Below are positions 33,596-44,340 of a stretch of DNA of 64,000 nt, in pieces. The stretch comes from Portulaca oleracea (Eukaryota; Streptophyta; Magnoliopsida; Caryophyllales; Portulacaceae): NCBI GenBank assembly GCA_029582165.1, contig CM055870.1, positions 43,197,513-43,261,512 of the forward strand, written 5' to 3'. The notes below the pieces were generated by a model. It was not told where the DNA came from and made no database searches. It saw nothing but the letters and a program-made list of their open reading frames with translations. Position numbers and translations under genes: made by a program. Numbering within the stretch: position 1 is the first letter of the stretch; each line of letters starts with the position of its first letter.

Positions 33596-34521
33596 GTTCG
33601 ACATCCAACTCAGTTTTGGGATGTTCCAACAATGCAAAAAGTTATGAGAGCATGTGTCATACTCCATAACATGATCGTTGAGGATGAGTGAGACATTTTC
33701 AACTATAGCTTCGGTGCACCACAATATGATATACCGTTAGACGAAACAAGACTTACAGCGCCAACCATTTGTCGAACTCCAGCTTTCAAAGAATGGTTGA
33801 TAAAGAAATTGAAGACATGTGATAAAAAAAGAAGGTATGCCTCTCCAAAATGCATTGGTTAATCATATTTGGAACCGTTATGGAGCAACGTACAATCAAA
33901 ACTAATATCTTCATTTACGTTATCTATTACTATGTTCTATTAATTAGCTATTGCGGCTTTAATATTTATTCTGCTTTCATTTTTTTGTATTTTCAATTAT
34001 TGTTATGTGTATTTAATCCATGTTTTTATATTGCATTTATATTTTGTTTACGGTTGTATTCGGAAGATTTTTAATGTAATTTCTAAATTGTGTGAAGCAC
34101 TCTTGCTGCATTAATATAATTGAATTTTCGTTTGTAGTAAACTGTGGCTACCTTTTACATTAATTTTTGGGTTATTTGTCGAATTCTAGTTGTTGTAAAT
34201 TTTTTTCATTTTTCAAAAGTAATTTTGAAAATACTATAGCATATTTCTTGTTGCATTGTAATTATATATAATTGTATACTAATTAAATATTATTTTTTAG
34301 TAAAAAATAAATATTACTACTATTTCATAAAAAAATATTTATTAGTAAATGCTTTTCAGTAATTTATTTATTTGTTTATATTTTATTTATTGTAAATTAT
34401 TCAATTTTTCCAATTATTGAAAACAATTAAATATTACAAGTGAATCCTACAATATAATAAAATATTACCCCCTACCCCACTTGTTCTTTACCTAATTCTT
34501 CAACCCATTCTCCACCATTAA

Positions 34522-34824
34522 GAGCAATGACAACAGCATGTCATGGGAGAGGGAGGAGATGATATGTCAATTCTTGATTGGTTGGGTTAATGTGGAAGAA
34601 AAATTTCACAGCCTCTCTCTCACGTTTATCATGGAATAAGGCCTGTGAGGAGGGAGTGGCAAGAGGGGAGAGAGATAGGAAGAGAAGGGAAAAGAAGAGA
34701 CATAAAGAGCATAGAGAAAGGAAGAAAAAAAAGGAGAGAGAAATTTATACCCACTATTCTTCCACTCTCATGTGAGATTCTTCCACTATTCTTCCCCTAT
34801 TCTCACTCTCTGTTGCTAATGCTC
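34522..34824. mobile_element. Harbinger-type (Tourist-like) MITE
   Basis: The 303-bp element has ends GAGCAATGACAACAG and the inverse of GAGCATTAGCAACAG, with TAA on both sides (34519-34521 and 34825-34827). The interior is GA-rich and has no transposase. It lies in the right non-coding zone of the large Harbinger element. Confidence 0.8.
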
Positions 34825-35116
34825 TAACAATACCAATTTTCCAGTACCTATTAAAATATTAACCTTTAAAAAGCCTGAAACTCCACATTGTAGATTGCTA
34901 CAGTGACACCCCCCCTTCCTATGCCTTCAATTGCCCAATTGCCATCCATTAAGAAAATAAATCTCCACCCTTCAATTACATGCAATGAAACAAGGCACAA
35001 TTGTACAGTACTTTTCCATTTTTCCTTTTTACTTTAACCTTTTTTTCTCATTTGGTTTTTTTTTTATTTGGCCATTAGAGGCTTCACACAACCCATTGCA
35101 TTTATGTTTCCTATTT

Positions 35117-35494
35117 TCCAAGCCTTTTATTTTCATTTTATTAGTAGACTGCCTATCAAAAATTTTATTTTTAATTTTTAATTAACTTAAATTGAAGCTC
35201 TCCGCTCTTTTTTTTGTCTAAATTAATAAGTTAATTACATGCTACAAATTTTAGCTAAAACAAAACTAAAACATGTAAAAATAACACTTTCGCAATTTAA
35301 TTGTGTCCGACTTTCCATGTCTTTTATTTTCATCTTATTAACGGACTGCTTACCACAGATTTATTTTTAATTTTTAACTTTAATTTACTTAAATGGAAAC
35401 TCTCCACTCTTCTTTTTGAATAAGTCAATTACATGCTACAAATTTAGGGCTGAAACATAACCAAAACATGTAAAAACAACATTTTAGCAATTTA
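35117..35494 (+). repeat. 182-bp tandem duplication in the Harbinger right arm
   Basis: Copies at about 35117-35299 and 35313-35494 share TTTTATTTTCATYTTATTA, ACATGCTACAAATTT and AAAACATGTAAAAA in the same order. They are AT-rich and non-coding. Diverged direct repeats are common in subterminal DNA of transposons. Confidence 0.75.
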
Positions 35495-36689
35495 TGGTAG
35501 TATTGTTTTTCTTTGTAACTCTTTTTTATTTAAAAAAATATATTTCTAACGTATCTATTTTTTATTTCGTTTCATAGTAATTTTGGTTAAATATAAAATG
35601 TAAAAATTACTGCATAAATAAATAACCTAGCATTTTGGAGCTATTAGACAATGGCCTTGTTCTTTAAAATGGTAAGTCAGGTTTATCTTTACATAACCTT
35701 ACCATAATTTACCCGATTCCCTAAAAAAACACTCTAACCAAAGTCAAAATTTTATCCTCTTTCCTTACTTTACAAAATCTAACTTGATCCTACCACTCGA
35801 AAAACAGGGCCAAGTCGTACCATTATTTTTATTCTTTTTTATTTTTAATTTCCTTTCTTGGCATTTTAGAAGGAAATAAAATATATTGTATTATAAATCT
35901 CAAGAAAAAAATTCTAACATTATTTTTAAGCTATTAAAATGAAATTATAACTTTATTTTTTTTTGGTATGTAAAAAATATGTGGTTGTTTAAATTTTTAC
36001 AAAATTTTACTTATTTCTTTTAGATTTTTAATCGCCGAAAACTAGTTTGAAAGGTGAGTCCACATTCACAAGAAAAAAATCACTATCTAGAACAACTATT
36101 TTGACTATCTACATTTATATGAGCAATTTTCAGATGGACTAAATCATGGGCTATAATGTAATATAAAAGATCATTACATTGCTACATGAAGAACTTCTGT
36201 TAAGTATAACTCCATTAATAAAATGTTGTGTACAACCTTAGAAAATTCTTTATAAAAAAAAACAGAAAACTTCAGAAAATTATTGTTAGAAAAAGAATAC
36301 TAAGGAGTACTACTAAGTTACTATAAATAAAAGTAGTTGATCACGTACTTTCACCACATTCTAATTAATTTAATTTGGTATACTCTCAAGCCCATCGCAC
36401 GCAAAGCGTGCATTTTATCGTTAGTAATACTAAACCTACTATTCATGTACTTGGTGTTCTCCATTTTGGAGAATGTCATTGTGGATAGTCTTACTCTTGG
36501 ACAAGCTTTGTCAAACAAGGGAGAATGATGCAAACTAAAAATTAACATAAGTTGGAAGGCATAAAGTTCACAATGTTACTTTTCAAGATATTTTTTTGTT
36601 ACAAGGTAATAAAAATAGAACTCTATCCTCACATTAATATCTAAAAGCTATTTTTTAACTATTTTGGATAGCGGTTCTATTAAAAGTTA

Positions 36690-36921
36690 CTCCCTCCGTT
36701 TTTATTTATCTGTCGCCTAGAAAATTGTGTTAAAAATTTTAACCGTTAATATCTTAATCTGTATACTGATTCATCATACAAAATTGATGTCTTTAGATTC
36801 GTAAAAGAAATATTATTTAAAGAGTGTAATATATATTTTTATAAAAGTTTTATAATAGAAATTATTGATTAAAGATTGACACTAAAATCCGTAAATGACA
36901 AATAAAAAAGAACGGATGAAG
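36690..36921. mobile_element. Stowaway MITE copy b
   Basis: 232 bp, ends CTCCCTCCGTTTTTATTTAT and the inverse AACGGATGAAG, flanked by TA. It is at the position homologous to the copy at 16322-16548, so both descend from one insertion that preceded the last unit duplication. Confidence 0.92.
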
Positions 36922-38229
36922 TATTTTTTTTTATTTTAAAAGTTAACCTGCCTCATAAAACTTGTTGCCAAGCATCTTTTTACATATAAATCACAATAAT
37001 CAATGATCATTGGGAAAAAGCTTCACAATGTGAAATAAAATCCAAAGTATAAAAATTTCCAAAATATGCCAAATATAATAAATCTAAATAATTATGAATA
37101 TGGGTTGTTTAGACATTCAAACATTTTTTTAAGAAAATTTACAACTTCAACTAAACACTATAAAACACATTTCCCTAGAAAAATCTCAAGAAAAAATTTC
37201 CCAAAATTCTACCAAAAGCTCTCTAAAATAAAGTAATGTCATATTGTCGTCATGGGCTTCTCAAATAACAATTCATGAATCGTGATCAAGGTAGTAAAAA
37301 CATGATTGTACAATGCAATCAGCGGACCTAAAAGCGAGTGGAAATTGGTTGCACTTGACCCGTGGTCAATAGGGTAATGATGGCTAGCTATATCCTATTG
37401 TCATTGTTCAAATAATTGTATTCATATTGGGATATTTCACAACTTAACTTGGAATTTTGCAAGTAGTTTCAGTCAAGTAGTAACCATAACCTAAGCCAAA
37501 CAGTAAGAAAGTATTGTGAAGAATTAGTTATTTTTAAGAGGAATTTCATCAATTCGCTACATGAAAATAGCCATTTTAAAGATATTTTGGATTAACGACC
37601 CTATTTAAAAACTATTTTTGAAAGTTGTTTTTCTTAGAAACAATATTTAAAAGCTAATTTTAAACTCAATAGTTAGTTTATGTTTTTAAACACCGAAATT
37701 TCTATATAAACTAGGCCAAAAACATACTCCCCCTATTTCGATTTGATTGACATATAACCGACATTTTCACATATTAAGGCAAACTAAAAAAATAAAATTC
37801 ACCCAAGCCATTAACTATTGGTGTATTTTCTCTCTCCAATCCACACTTTTTCTCTTTCCAAGGGAAACATCACTCCTCTCCAAGAGAAGGGGTGGGGGTG
37901 GTGTGAGAAGTGATCAATGAGATTGGTTGCAAGGGCGGAGCTAGGAATTTTTTATGGTGGGGGGTTAAGATTAAAATTTACGTCATATAAAATAAATACT
38001 AAAATTTTTTATAGTCATGTATTCTAATAAATAATCACATAATATGAGATGATGGAAAACATACATTAATTTAAAGGAGCTCTTCATATGCTTGGCGTTC
38101 ACCGGTTCATGGAGCTACACAACTGTTGCAACCTTCAAAACAAATAATAATAATAATAATAATATATTAAAAAAGTGACATATATTAAAAGTCATGCAAA
38201 TAATAAAAAAGTTCATTGAAGATACCTCA

Positions 38230-40685
38230 TCACTTCAATCTTGCTCGCCTATTTTTAATGTCATCAAAATCATCTATTATTTTATCCACTGAGAATGTCT
38301 TGGCAATTTCCTTCTCGATATAAACAACCATATAATTTCTAAGGAAACCATCTTTCATTTTGTTACGAAGACTTGTTTTGATGATTTTCATAGCAGAAAA
38401 AGCTCTCTTTGTAGTTGCAGTTGAAACGGGAAGGGTCAGAACCAAACGTAGTGCTCTATCAACCAAAGGGTACTCTTTTGAATTTTCAGTCTCAGCAAGC
38501 ACTCTACATAAATCAGCAATCGTGCTTAAATTTTGAAACTTTAGATGAGTAGGGATATTTCGCTGATAATGCTTCAATTCATGCTTCAAACGGATTTGCT
38601 CTTGCTCTGAAAAATCACCCGGATAATATTTTTCAACAAGACTGCATATATCATCACTTTTGAAAGAACGGTAGCCATCCTTAGGATTTAGAGCTGCACT
38701 CAAGATCAGCAACTCTGTTGTTCGTTCACTAAATTAAACTTGCTATTTAGCTCTTTCAATTGTTGATCCACAGTTGCAGTACATATTTCCACTCGAAAAT
38801 GGTGCTCTACTGTCACAGTATGCTTTTGCTTACCTTGTAGACGTAACTATCGAAGAATATCATCAACACATAGGCCATTCATGTCGGGCATAGAAACATC
38901 ATATCGCTCACAAAATAGCTTCACCGATTTTACTAAATCTTCCCATCATCTCTCAACTCCTGAATTAATTGCTTGGTACTTGAAACAAGGAGCATAGTAT
39001 TTACAATATCTTGTTCTTTCTTCTGTAAAGCTTGGCAAAGTGCTTCTGTGATACCCATAATCTCTTTTACTACATGTAAAATAAGCACAAAGTCAAGTGC
39101 TTAAGGGCACTTTTTGCATCTCCTCGATGAGCAAATGAAGATCCTTGAATAGCTATGTTACCAACAACAGAACAAATAGGACCATATAGTCTAATCAAAC
39201 TGCATAATGATTTGAAATGTGAACCCAATCTAGTGTCTCCAGGACGTTGCAAAGTACCAATTTGATTAAGGCCCACTCCAGTATCAAGGCCACCAGATGC
39301 AATCAAATGTGCTAACACTTCCTTCTGGATTTCTTGTAACTCATCATGGCGTTTGGCCGAGTTAGTAACAATATTGAGAATGAAGAGTAAGTTCTGAAAA
39401 AAAGTATGAACTTCTGGAACTTCTCTTGCTGCAGCAACAAGTGCTAATTGCAATTGATGGACTAAACAATGTACATAATATGCATAAGGACAATCTTTGA
39501 GGAACAATGCTTGCAGTCCATTCCGTTCCCCGCGCATATTACTAGCCCCGTCATACCCTTGTCCTCTAATATTTGTAATGTTAAGATTGTGATTGGACAA
39601 AACTTCACAAATCTTATTCTTAAGAGTCCATGAAGTTGTATCTTTGACATGTACTAAGTCCAAGAACCTTTTCGTACATACCCATTTCTGTCAACAATCC
39701 TCACAACTATCGTCATCTGTTTCCTTTATGCAACATCCATAGATTCATCCACTATTAAGCAGAACTTAGAATTTCCAATTTCATCACGTATTGCAATCTG
39801 GACATTCATAGCAAAGACATGAAGGATCCCTTTCTGAATTTCAGGAGATGTATACTTGGCATTTTTTGGAGCATTTTTGAAAACATACCTCACTTTGTCA
39901 TTATATAAACACAACAATTTCATCAGCTCAAGAAAATTCCCTTGATTTTCTGAATCGAAGCTTTCGTCATGCCCCCTAAATGTACAAGTTTGAAATGTCA
40001 ACCATCGAATGACATCAATTGATGTTTTCACCTGCAACCTATTGCTCAAGACTTCTTTTGCAGTTTGTTTCTCAACAACACTTTCAATATGGCATGATTT
40101 ATTCTTCAAATTATTCAAACAACTTACTGCAAAATTATGAGCTGGATTCGAACCTTTTACAATATGAGCAAGGAAAGCACAATCTTTTCCACTCACCTTT
40201 TTCCAGTTTCGGAAGCCTTTAACAGAAATGTATCAGATCCTCTTTTCCCAGTGGGCTTCTTTACAAAGAGAAAACATGGAAAACAATAAGCAGCCTTTGT
40301 TTCAGGAGAATATTCTAGCCAGGTATATTTTTCGAACCAATGATAATTAAATCGATGAGGATGGTTTTCTGAACCAGTCGCTTCATACTCATCTTGATAA
40401 GGCTGAAAAGTCCATACTTCATATATGTCATCGTATTTCCTCCCGTTCATTTATAGGATAACTATCAATTGGTTTACGCAAGCCTGGATCACGCACCAAA
40501 GAATTTACATCTGAAACTTCAGGTTCAATTCTAGGAGACTTACGGGAAGGTTGTGGTTGTTCGCTATTCAAATTAGGTTGATTTTCGTTTAAATTTGCAT
40601 CCACCTCATCAGTTTGTGTATTATTTTCAAGAACAACATTCTTCGCTTTTGTCTTAAAAAAGGAATCAATTGTTCTTTTTGACAT
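38230..40685 (-). pseudogene. hAT transposase with TTF zinc finger
   Basis: The start is MSKRTIDSFFKTKAKN (40685), then a TTF-type zinc-finger region with FNYHWFEKYTWLEYSPE and KAAYCFPCFLF (40450-40193). Next come a DUF4371-type catalytic part, LIVDESMDVA (about 39730) and IRGQGYDGASNMRGERNGLQ with CLVHQLQLALVAAA (39663-39070). The hAT C-terminal dimerisation domain LVLTLPVSTATTKRAFSAMK lies at 38712-38230. At least four frame breaks separate the parts. Related host copies are usually annotated as zinc finger MYM-type 1-like. The full domain order is kept, so the damage is mostly point mutation and small indels rather than deletion. Confidence 0.9.
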
Positions 40686-41420
40686 GATCCTATTGACCTA
40701 TAAAATGATAAAATACATATTATATTAACTATTCAAATTATGATCAATTTAAACATTTAAAAATTAGATAGATAAAATACCCATTCAATAATTATATTTT
40801 TATTAGACACAAAATTTAATAACTTAAATATTAAGTTCACAAACTCAATAAACATACTATTATTCCTAAATTGATCTATACAAAAACTTATTCATTAATT
40901 TAAGTGAACAATGTAAATATATTTAACAAATTAAGCATCTAATCAGTGAACACAAATACACAATAGTCCTTTTTTATTTTTAACTAAAACAATTTAGCAA
41001 TATTACATATAAAACAATGAATAAATACAACTACAATATATAGAGAAAAGTAAACCAAATAAACAATTCAATAGCAACTATACTATAAACAAGACTGCAT
41101 GAGTGAATAAACAAATAATAACAAAAATACATGATGATTGTTGTAAAGTACTTTTTTTCGATTAGTACAGGCAAATGCCCAAAATTCAGCCACAATAATG
41201 GCATTACAATCCCCCATAGGGATACACCTCCAAACCCTTAAGCTAGCAAAAACAAAATTGTGGTCTACAGCCACAGCTAGCTAATCTATATGGCCCATTA
41301 ACAGCCACCTACCCCTTGTGATGTCAAAACAAAATTGTGGTCCAATAGAAACCACAACAAGCAAAAGCAAAAAATGAGCCTTTCAAAGTCTTCAAACCCT
41401 ATGCTCCCAATTCAGCCGTT
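40686..41420. other. hAT non-coding region upstream of transposase
   Basis: AT-rich sequence between the transposase start and the LINE fragment; the transposase promoter should lie here. The phrase AAAACAAAATTGTGGTC occurs twice (near 41250 and 41325). No gene seen. Confidence 0.4.
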
Positions 41421-42780
41421 TTTTTTTTGTTCAGCAACACCAATTGCTTCATCTGCATCTGCTACTACACTGTTTCCAGCTCCTCCATCCTCCTGTCTGC
41501 TACTGCACTCAATTAAATAGCACTGGGATATCTTTAAACTTCCTTGCTATGGTTTCAGCAGAGTATGGGATACCCTCCTTCCATGATGCAGCCCAAAGTC
41601 CAACCCTCCTCCTAATAAGCTCCTCAACCATCTCCTTGCTTACCTCCCTTCCTTCAAACACTACCCCATTTCTGTGTTGCCATATTGTCCAAATTGTAGC
41701 AAAGGCCGTCACAATCCATATCTTCTTTCTTGTTTTGTTTTTGAATTGCACCTCCAACCAATCTTTGAACCACTCCTTGATTGTTCCTCCAACCTGTCTC
41801 TCCATTCCCAAATCTTTCATTATTTTTTCCAAATGCTTGATGCAAAATCACACGTTAATAACACGTGATTAATGTCCTCCTCTCCTGCATTACAACATGG
41901 ACATACAGTCAACTCCTCTGGCAAAATTCCTCTATGACAAAGTTGGGCTCTTGTATTTATTTTGCCTACCAACACCATCCAAATCATAATCTCCACTCTA
42001 TGGGGTGCCAACTTCTGTCATGCTTTGCATACAATGGAATCCACTTGCACCCCCCTCCCCCTCTTGCTATTCTCTCTGTTGTTTTCATGATTGATTTGGC
42101 ACTGAATTCGTCTCCACCGAGCCAAATGACCTCATCTTCTTCTTGATTTGGGTGTTGTTCCCGAAAGATTGAGCTCAGTTCATGCACCTCCTCCATTTCT
42201 TGTAGTGTGAGCTCTCTACTCCAAGTTAGACACCATCTCCATACTCCCCCTTCAAACCACCCCATATCTCTAACCCGCCTCTGTTTCTGCGTGGACAATC
42301 TGTACAGGCGTGGGTAAGTAGTTCTTAGAGGACCTTGGTCCATCCAAGCATCATCCCAAAATCTAATTTTTTTTTTCTCCTACTCCCAATTTGACTCTCA
42401 ACTTTTGTTGTACTCCTTTCTGCACTGCACCCTCCTCACACCCCAATTTCTTGATTGCCCTCCAAACTCCAGGTTCTCTCAGATCAAATGGGTTTGGTAG
42501 CTTGGCATCATCTGTCTCATGTATTGAGTTAATCACTTTCCTCCACAACACACCTTCCTCCGAGGCGTACCTCCACCACCACTTGAACAATAAAGTTGCG
42601 TTCTTCATCACTACATCTCCTACTCCCAATCCTCCCATTGCCTTTGTCTGCTGAATTACTTCCCACCTAATGGGTGCATTGATCCTCGCACCCTCTTTAC
42701 CACCCCAAAAGAATCTGCATTGTATATTTATTAGCTTATCCGCCACTGACTTTGGCATTTTAAATATGGACAGGTAGTAG
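41421..42780 (-). pseudogene. 5'-truncated L1-like LINE, 3' end
   Basis: The minus strand reads the C-terminal part of a plant non-LTR reverse-transcriptase protein. It starts MPKSVADKLINIQCRFFWGG (42758), with GGLGVGDVVMKNATLLFKWWW and then WLGGDEFSAKS (about 42100). A zf-RVT domain follows, APHRVEIMIWMVLVGKINTR and CPCCNAGEEDINHVLLTCDF (42011-41820). A tail IWTIWQHRNGVVFEGREVS ends near 41509. A T-run at 41421-41429 on plus is the poly(A) tail. The catalytic fingers and palm and the endonuclease are missing. Frames shift between blocks. Target-site duplications were not found. Confidence 0.85.
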
Positions 42781-42814
42781 GTTTAGGTTTTAGGGTTTAA
42801 ATGCTAGAATTGTG

Positions 42815-43072
42815 TATTTCAAGTTATTTGCTTTACTTTTCACTCATTCACAGTATTCATCATACAAATAAACAAACAATTGAATTATTAAGTATTTAAA
42901 AATAATTGTGTATTTGTTTATTAGTAGTACTTTACAATTCTGAAACTCCAGGTTCAATTCTAGGAGACTTGAAATACACAATTATTTTTAAATGCTTAAT
43001 AATTCAATTGTTTGTTTATTTGTATGATGAATACTGTGAATGAGTGAAAAGTAAAGCAAATAACTTGAAATA
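42815..43072. repeat. 101-bp-arm inverted repeat (hairpin) in hAT
   Basis: Arms 42815-42915 and 42972-43072 are complementary, with only one mismatch seen. The 56-base loop contains a 29-base stretch that nearly repeats the hAT transposase coding sequence at 40512-40540 (CAGGTTCAATTCTAGGAGAC on plus). It looks like an inverted duplication within the element. A transcript would fold into long double-stranded RNA. Confidence 0.9.
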
Positions 43073-43591
43073 AGCATCAGACCTTTTGGCTTTGTCATGC
43101 ACTGATGCCGTGAAACTCGTGATACGGTGATAGCCTGTCACTTGATAGGTTTATCACTGACCCTCTGTGCCACTGTGCCTTTGACCTAATACTGTGAATT
43201 TTATCGTCTGCGTCACTGTCTCGCTATCCCTTATTCCCTTAAACTTTCACAATTCAATTGCAACTGATTTTTTTAATGGGAGGAAAGAAGGTATAACCTA
43301 GTATTGGGTATTAAATTTAATGGGCCCAAAATAAGAATACTGATCTGTTTTTTTTTAATTCATTGGAGGGGGGGCTAGCCCACACTAACCACGCCCCTAC
43401 CTACGCCCCTGATTGGTTGTTAATAGTAGTTTTACTAATTAAATGAAAAAGTAAATAAGTGAGTACGAATAAGTTATGCCTAATTAATAATGTCAGATAA
43501 TTAAATTGGGTATTGGAAAATGAAAGTGACAACTATTTTGAAACAAAAAAAGTTAGTTAAAGTGTCAATTAATATGGAACGGAGAAGGGAG

Positions 43592-44110
43592 TACAAAAAA
43601 AAATGAAATTAAGTACAACACAATGTACAACTAAGATTAACATCTAAGAATCAAAAATTAACACCTAAGATCAAAACTTAACATATTAATTTACAGATCT
43701 ACCCAAAAACATTTAGGTAATTTAGGTTATTCACTATCAAAAACAATATATCATGCAATTGTCCAATAAAACACAATCTCAACAATAAACCACATCCTAA
43801 AATATTAAACATCAACAACTTCAACTATAATACAATTATCCAACAGTGGATGAAAATTTAACAAATTTAACAAGATAGTTAAATAACTAACTCTAAACAC
43901 TTGAACAAGGTGAAATGGTCGCGGTATACGAAACTGGTGGTGACGACTAGGATGTCGACAACTTCCTCAGTAGCAACCGTGGCAGCGGAGTGGCGGTGGG
44001 TAAGAGAAGTGACAATTTGGGGGGCTTGAGCGAAAGTGATGGTTTGCGATACTTATTAAGGAGGGGGTGAAGGTTTTAGAGAAAGGGAAACTAGAGTTTT
44101 AATTTATTTT
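43592..44110. other. no gene recognised
   Basis: AT-rich left half, then a GC-richer part near 43910-44040 with GTGGCAGCGGAGTGGCGGTG. There is no convincing frame or repeat end. Confidence 0.4.
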
Positions 44111-44340
44111 GTCACTGATACCCAGCGATCGATAAATATGGGTTGCTATACAACGACTGATACTTTATCGGTAGCTGGTATCAGTGACAAACAAAAACCG
44201 ATAAAAAAATCTATCTATAAACTATCGGTCGTTGTACAGCAACCGATAATTTATCGATTACTAGTTATTAGTCGCTAGTGACGATAATTTTTATCAGTCG
44301 CTAGTATCGGTCGCATAGGCTTAATTATTGTGTTGTGGTA
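44111..44340. repeat. cluster of TATCGGT/ACCGATA motifs, CACTA-like end
   Basis: TATCGGT, ACCGATA and near-matches (TATCAGT, TTATCGAT, GATCGATAA) recur in both orientations over 200 bp, ending ATTGTGTTGTGG near 44338. Short motifs repeated in both directions next to an end are typical of CACTA subterminal regions. The CACTA assignment is tentative because no clear CACTA terminus or partner end was found. Confidence 0.4.

Larger units (their letters stand above)
20739..33905 (+). pseudogene. PIF/Harbinger DDE transposase, in four pieces
   Basis: Four collinear coding pieces remain: 20739-21329, 27207-27376, 28812-29110 and 33596-33905. Piece 1 starts MSNHPYEDDEDLELDAAIDE and includes YMEYFSENLVYTDEMLRRRF and HMGETTILECIKKLC; a stop follows FTQRRDAT. 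Piece 2 reads GFPGMLGSVDCMHWEWD (first catalytic Asp) and GGYQGTKTVVLEADASFDTW. Piece 3 reads FFGAAGSNNDINVLKQSPLF (second Asp) and GARKDVERAFGVLKARFAIV (catalytic Glu). Piece 4 reads FWDVPTMQKVMRACVILHNM and ends NALVNHIWNRYGATYNQN. Each gap is an inserted element with its own 5-bp TSD, across which the codons rejoin. Independent stops and frameshifts also exist, so the gene was dead or dying. Confidence 0.93.
17510..36490 (+). mobile_element. PIF/Harbinger DNA transposon with nested insertions
   Basis: The ends are GGCTATCAGCAATAGTGTTC (left) and the inverse of GACTATCCACAATGACATTC (right). They are flanked by the 3-bp TSD TTA (17507-17509 and 36491-36493), the target typical of PIF/Harbinger. 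Unit 1 of the tandem array shows the empty site. The element carries the two expected genes: a Myb/SANT-like ORF1 (18882-20189) and a DDE transposase (20739-33905), both on plus and both broken. Removing five recognised insertions leaves about 6.5 kb. The left non-coding zone is 1.4 kb and the right one 2.6 kb, the latter with a 182-bp tandem repeat and a MITE. Confidence 0.88.
17488..37863 (+). repeat. tandem unit 3 of 3, split by Harbinger
   Basis: It begins TTTATCATGGTACCATATA at 17488. It is interrupted at a TTA by the Harbinger element (17510-36490), resumes with CTCTTGGACAAGC at 36494, and ends CTTTCCAAGG at 37863. Minus insertions it is about 1.15 kb. Unit 1 reads uninterrupted through the same point, which proves the insertion. 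The sequence after 37863 (GAAACATCACTCC) is the right half of the MITE and is not repeated in the other units. Confidence 0.85.
37930..43411 (-). mobile_element. hAT transposon with TTF-type transposase
   Basis: The ends are CAAGGGCGGAGCTAGG and the inverse of CAGGGGCGTAGGTAGG, a terminal motif well known from this hAT group. The 8-bp TSD ATTGGTTG is perfect (37922-37929 and 43412-43419). The transposase (38230-40685) is on the minus strand and broken. The right half also contains a LINE 3' fragment and a long hairpin. It inserted into a Stowaway-like MITE. Confidence 0.95.
37727..43591. mobile_element. full-length Stowaway-like MITE split by hAT
   Basis: The left end (after TA) is CTCCCCCTATTTCGATTTGA; the right end is the inverse of CTCCCTTCTCCGTTCCATAT, followed by TA. 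Without the hAT insertion it measures about 375 bp. Units 1 and 2 contain only its left 132 bp, so the tandem breakpoint lies inside it. Confidence 0.7.

Noticed and set aside
34578..34775. A Lys/Arg/Glu-rich plus-strand frame.
   Set aside because: It is the GA-rich interior of a MITE, without conserved domains.
34522..34824. The GAGCATTAGCAACAG inverted end near 34820 as the right terminus of the large Harbinger element.
   Set aside because: It pairs with 34522 as a separate 303-bp MITE with TAA flanks. The large element instead ends at 36490, next to the TTA where tandem unit 3 resumes.
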